Shown here one piece after another: positions 61,596 through 64,000 of a stretch of 64,000 nucleotides of DNA. The stretch's first letter is position 1, and each line of letters starts with the position of its first letter. The position numbers were made by a program, and so were the translations under genes. Under the pieces are notes generated by a model. It made no database searches, was not told where the DNA came from, and saw only the letters and a program-made list of their open reading frames with translations. The stretch comes from Bradyrhizobium semiaridum (GTDB lineage: Bacteria; Pseudomonadota; Alphaproteobacteria; Rhizobiales; Xanthobacteraceae): positions 114,874 to 178,873 of the forward strand of contig NZ_JAGKJJ010000017.1 of the NCBI RefSeq assembly GCF_020329505.1, written 5' to 3'.

Positions 61596-62903
61596 TCAAC
61601 TTTCCCCGAACACCCGCTTGAAGATCGTGTCGACGTGCTTGAGGTGATAGCCGAGGTCGAACTTCTCCTCGATCTCGGCGTCCGTCATGTACTTCTTCAC
61701 GTCGGCGTCCTGCTTCAGCAGGGTCTGGAAATCGCCTTCGCCGCGCCACACCGGCATCGCGTTGCGCTGCACGAATTTGTAGGCGTCCTCGCGGCTGGCG
61801 CCCTTCTGGGTCAGCGCGATCAGCACGCGCTGCGAATGCACGAGGCCGCCGAGCCGGTCGAGGTTCTTCTGCATGTTCTGCGGATAGACGAGCAGCTTCT
61901 CGATCAGGCCGGCAAGGCGGACCAGCGCGAAGTCGAGCGTGACGGTGGCGTCGGGGCCCATCATGCGCTCGGCGGAGGAATGCGAGATGTCGCGCTCGTG
62001 CCAAAGCGCGACGTTCTCCAGCGCCGGCGTCACATAGGCGCGCACCATCCGCGACAGGCCGGAGAGGTTTTCCGACAGCACCGGGTTGCGCTTGTGCGGC
62101 ATTGCCGAGGAGCCCTTCTGGCCCTCGGAGAAGAACTCCTCGGCCTCCAGCACCTCGGTGCGCTGCATGTGGCGGACCTCCACCGCGAGCCGGTCGACCG
62201 AGGCGGCGATCACGCCGAGAGTGGCGAAATACATCGCGTGGCGGTCGCGCGGAATCACCTGGGTCGAGATCGGCTCCGGCCGCAGGCCCATTGCCTTTGC
62301 GACATGCGCTTCGACGCGCGGGTCGATCTGCGCGAAGGTGCCGACCGCGCCGGAAATGGCGCAGGTCGAGATTTCCTCGCGCGCGGCGATGAGGCGGGCG
62401 CGGGCGCGAGCAAACTCGGCATGGGCATAAGCGAGCTTGAGGCCGAAGGTGACGGGCTCGGCATGGATGCCGTGCGAGCGCCCGATGGTCGGCGTCATCT
62501 TGTGCTCGAAGGCGCGGCTCTTCAGCGCCGCCAGCACGCGGTCGAGGTCGGCGATCAACAAATCGGCGGCGCGCTTGAGCTGGACGTTGAGGCAGGTGTC
62601 GAGCACGTCGGAGGAGGTCATGCCCTGGTGCACGAAGCGCGCTTCGGGCCCGACGATCTCGGCGAGATGGGTGAGGAAGGCGATCACGTCGTGCTTGGTC
62701 TCGCGCTCGATCTCGTCGATCCGCGCGACGTCGAAGGTGGCGTCCTTGGCCTTGGCCCAGATCGTCTTGGCGGCTTCCCTGGGGATCACGCCGAGCTCGG
62801 CCAGCGCGTCGGCGGCATGCGCCTCGATCTCGAACCAGATCTTGAAACGCGTCTGCGGCTCCCAGATGGAGGCCATTTCCGGGCGGGTATAGCGGGGGAT
62901 CAT
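61596..62903 (-). CDS. purB: Adenylosuccinate lyase
   Basis: A 435-residue enzyme that acts twice in purine synthesis (SAICAR to AICAR and adenylosuccinate to AMP). The fumarase/aspartase signature is GSSAMPHKRNP (about residue 265). Other motifs are TSSDVLDT and GRSHGIHAEPVTFGLK. ATG at 62903 (MIPRYTRPEM) follows GGAGCTGTCG. The open frame continues to 63299 but crosses palindromic repeats and is not coding. It completes the dispersed purine set in the window. Confidence 0.96.
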   Translation of the reverse strand: MIPRYTRPEMASIWEPQTRFKIWFEIEAHAADALAELGVIPREAAKTIWAKAKDATFDVARIDEIERETKHDVIAFLTHLAEIVGPEARFVHQGMTSSDVLDTCLNVQLKRAADLLIADLDRVLAALKSRAFEHKMTPTIGRSHGIHAEPVTFGLKLAYAHAEFARARARLIAAREEISTCAISGAVGTFAQIDPRVEAHVAKAMGLRPEPISTQVIPRDRHAMYFATLGVIAASVDRLAVEVRHMQRTEVLEAEEFFSEGQKGSSAMPHKRNPVLSENLSGLSRMVRAYVTPALENVALWHERDISHSSAERMMGPDATVTLDFALVRLAGLIEKLLVYPQNMQKNLDRLGGLVHSQRVLIALTQKGASREDAYKFVQRNAMPVWRGEGDFQTLLKQDADVKKYMTDAEIEEKFDLGYHLKHVDTIFKRVFGES

Positions 62904-63076
62904 CGACAGCTCCGAGGCGGGCAGGGGGCGCAAAAAGCGGCTCTCGGCCGATTTGTTTTTTACGCCGTGCTTTAGCAAATCGGGGTCGGCGAGGCCACCT
63001 CTATGGGGGATTTCGAGGGGAAAACCGAGCTTTCTGAGGGCTAAAGGGGCGGACGGGTGACAAGGGCTCTGCTTCG

Positions 63077-63219
63077 CCTCTCCCCGCCTGCGGGGAGAGG
63101 CCGGAACGCATCGTAGATGCGTTCCGGGTGAGGGGGAGCCTCCGCGTGTCCAATCGCCACTGTATGCGCGGAGATAGCCCCTCACCCCAACCCTCTCCCC
63201 GCGAAGAGCGGGGAGAGGG
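63077..63219. repeat. MITE-like palindromic element, copy D
   Basis: CCTCTCCCCGCCTGCGGGGA at the left and CTCTCCCCGCGAAGAGCGGG at the right, with inner arms GTGAGGGGGAGCCTCCGCGT and GCGCGGAGATAGCCCCTCAC. It belongs to the family at 14166 and 15232. It lies in the 62904-63313 gap upstream of purB; no gene was seen there. Confidence 0.85.
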
Positions 63220-63232
63220 AGCGGATGGGCTC

Positions 63233-63307
63233 GCAGCCCGGATGAGCGGAGCGATACCCGGGGCTCTCGCGATCGGTCCCCGGGTGTCGCTTCGCTCACC
63301 CGCTACG
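63233..63307. repeat. GTAGCCCGGATGA-family palindromic element
   Basis: GCAGCCCGGATGAGCGGAGC and TCGCTTCGCTCACCCGCTAC are inverted, with inner ACCCGGGG/CCCCGGGT arms. It touches the end of the response-regulator gene at 63314. Confidence 0.82.
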
Positions 63308-63313
63308 GAGCTG

Positions 63314-63967
63314 CTACAAGTTCGCCAGTCCGCACTCCACGGCGAGCCGCACCAGCTGGGCGTCGGTTCGCATCCCGGTCTTGGCCTTGATCAGATAGTG
63401 GTAGTTCTGCACGGTCTTGGTGCTGAGGTTGAGATTGGCGGCGATCTGCTCCTTGGTGCTGCCGGCCGCGATCTGCCGCAAGATCTCGATCTCGCGTTCG
63501 CCGAGCTGGTCGAGCGCGGACTTGCTCGGCACCAGGCTGTCCAGCGCCAGCACCCTTGCGACGTCGTCGCTCATCGCGTGCTCGCCGCGCGCCACGGCGC
63601 GGATCGCGGCGATCAGCTCGGCGGGCTCGCTGCCCTTGGTGACGAAGCCGCTGGCGCCGGCGCCGAACGCCGCCTTCACCTGTGCCGCCTCGCTGTGCAT
63701 GCTGAAGGCGAGAATGCGGGCATCGGCATTGCGCGCGCGGATGTTGCGGATCGCTTCCAGCCCGCTCGCACCCGGCATCGAGATGTCCATCACCACCACG
63801 TCAGGCGCGTGCGACTTGAAGGCGCGATAGGCATTGGCGGCGTTGTCGGCCTCGGCGACGACGCGAAAATCGTCCTGATGCTCGAGCACGCGCCGGTAGC
63901 CCTGGCGGACGACGGGATGATCGTCGACCAGGAGAATTGCGATGCCGGCAGTCTTGCGGGCAGTCAT
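63314..63967 (-). CDS. NarL/FixJ family response regulator
   Basis: A 217-residue regulator. The receiver domain (residues 8-125) has LLVDDHP, the phosphoacceptor Asp in VVVMDISMPGASG and the switch Lys in GFVTKGSEP. The C-terminal LuxR-type helix-turn-helix (about 150-210) is LGEREIEILRQIAAGSTKEQIAANLNLSTKTVQNYHYLIKAKTG. It starts ATG at 63967, one base from the stop codon of a probable sensor kinase, so the two form a two-component operon. Confidence 0.95.
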   Translation of the reverse strand: MTARKTAGIAILLVDDHPVVRQGYRRVLEHQDDFRVVAEADNAANAYRAFKSHAPDVVVMDISMPGASGLEAIRNIRARNADARILAFSMHSEAAQVKAAFGAGASGFVTKGSEPAELIAAIRAVARGEHAMSDDVARVLALDSLVPSKSALDQLGEREIEILRQIAAGSTKEQIAANLNLSTKTVQNYHYLIKAKTGMRTDAQLVRLAVECGLANL

Positions 63968-63968
63968 C

Positions 63969-64000
63969 TCAGGCGGCGAGCGGAATGGTCGCGGCGACGG
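63969..64000 (-). CDS. C-terminal end of a gene upstream, probably a sensor histidine kinase
   Basis: Only ten codons are in the window, ending VAATIPLAA and TGA at 63969-63971. The TIPL-type ending is usual for the last beta strand of a histidine-kinase ATPase domain, and the gene directly precedes a NarL-type regulator. Confidence 0.45.
   Translation of the reverse strand, partial: VAATIPLAA

Overview
The window looks like chromosomal DNA of a Bradyrhizobium-like alphaproteobacterium (Nitrobacteraceae). The evidence is the high GC content, protein sequences of rhizobial type, a DUF1476 (F1-ATPase zeta inhibitor type) gene beside purC, and many short palindromic intergenic repeats of the kind common in Bradyrhizobium and Rhodopseudomonas. 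No rRNA, tRNA, CRISPR array, prophage or intact insertion sequence was seen. This assignment is inferred from sequence features alone.

Layout. 1-9.1 kb: the 3' end of alaS, a decayed cyclic-nucleotide-gated K+ channel, a B3-like metallo-hydrolase, a DUF3455 protein, icd, a membrane-anchored alpha/beta hydrolase and a TrmJ-like tRNA methyltransferase fused to a DUF559 domain. 9.1-16.8 kb: a divergent TetR gene and a seven-gene run (OsmC, acyl-CoA-dehydrogenase-like, double rhodanese, Nrt/Cyn-type ABC transporter, cyanase), which is the most system-like part of the window. 16.9-18.7 kb: a PEP-mutase-family enzyme divergent from a LysR regulator. 19-33 kb: DUF1476, purC, purS, purQ and then purL, with about 9 kb of accessory genes between purQ and purL. 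33.2-38.1 kb: soxR divergent from an RND efflux pair, with a textbook SoxR-type promoter between them. 38-50.6 kb: membrane genes, bolA, ergothioneine genes egtB and egtD, grxD, a macro-domain gene, two serine hydrolases, a threonine-aldolase-like gene and rpsD. 51-64 kb: small unknown genes, an HpcH/HpaI aldolase, a 1042-residue RTX/VCBS protein, murI, a cytochrome b561 relic, a DUF2235 protein, an M20 peptidase, purB and a NarL-type response regulator.

How it fits together. The housekeeping genes (purC-purS-purQ-purL-bolA-grxD-rpsD-murI-purB) keep a rhizobial order but are spread apart by accessory genes and repeats. Several repeats lie flush with genes. They supply stop codons (DUF3455, the phosphodiesterase-like gene, the PEP-mutase gene), a GTG start codon (the receptor gene at 21525) and ribosome-binding purine tracts (two cyanate-transporter genes). 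Three genes or gene pieces are broken: the K+ channel, the phosphodiesterase-like gene and the cytochrome b561.
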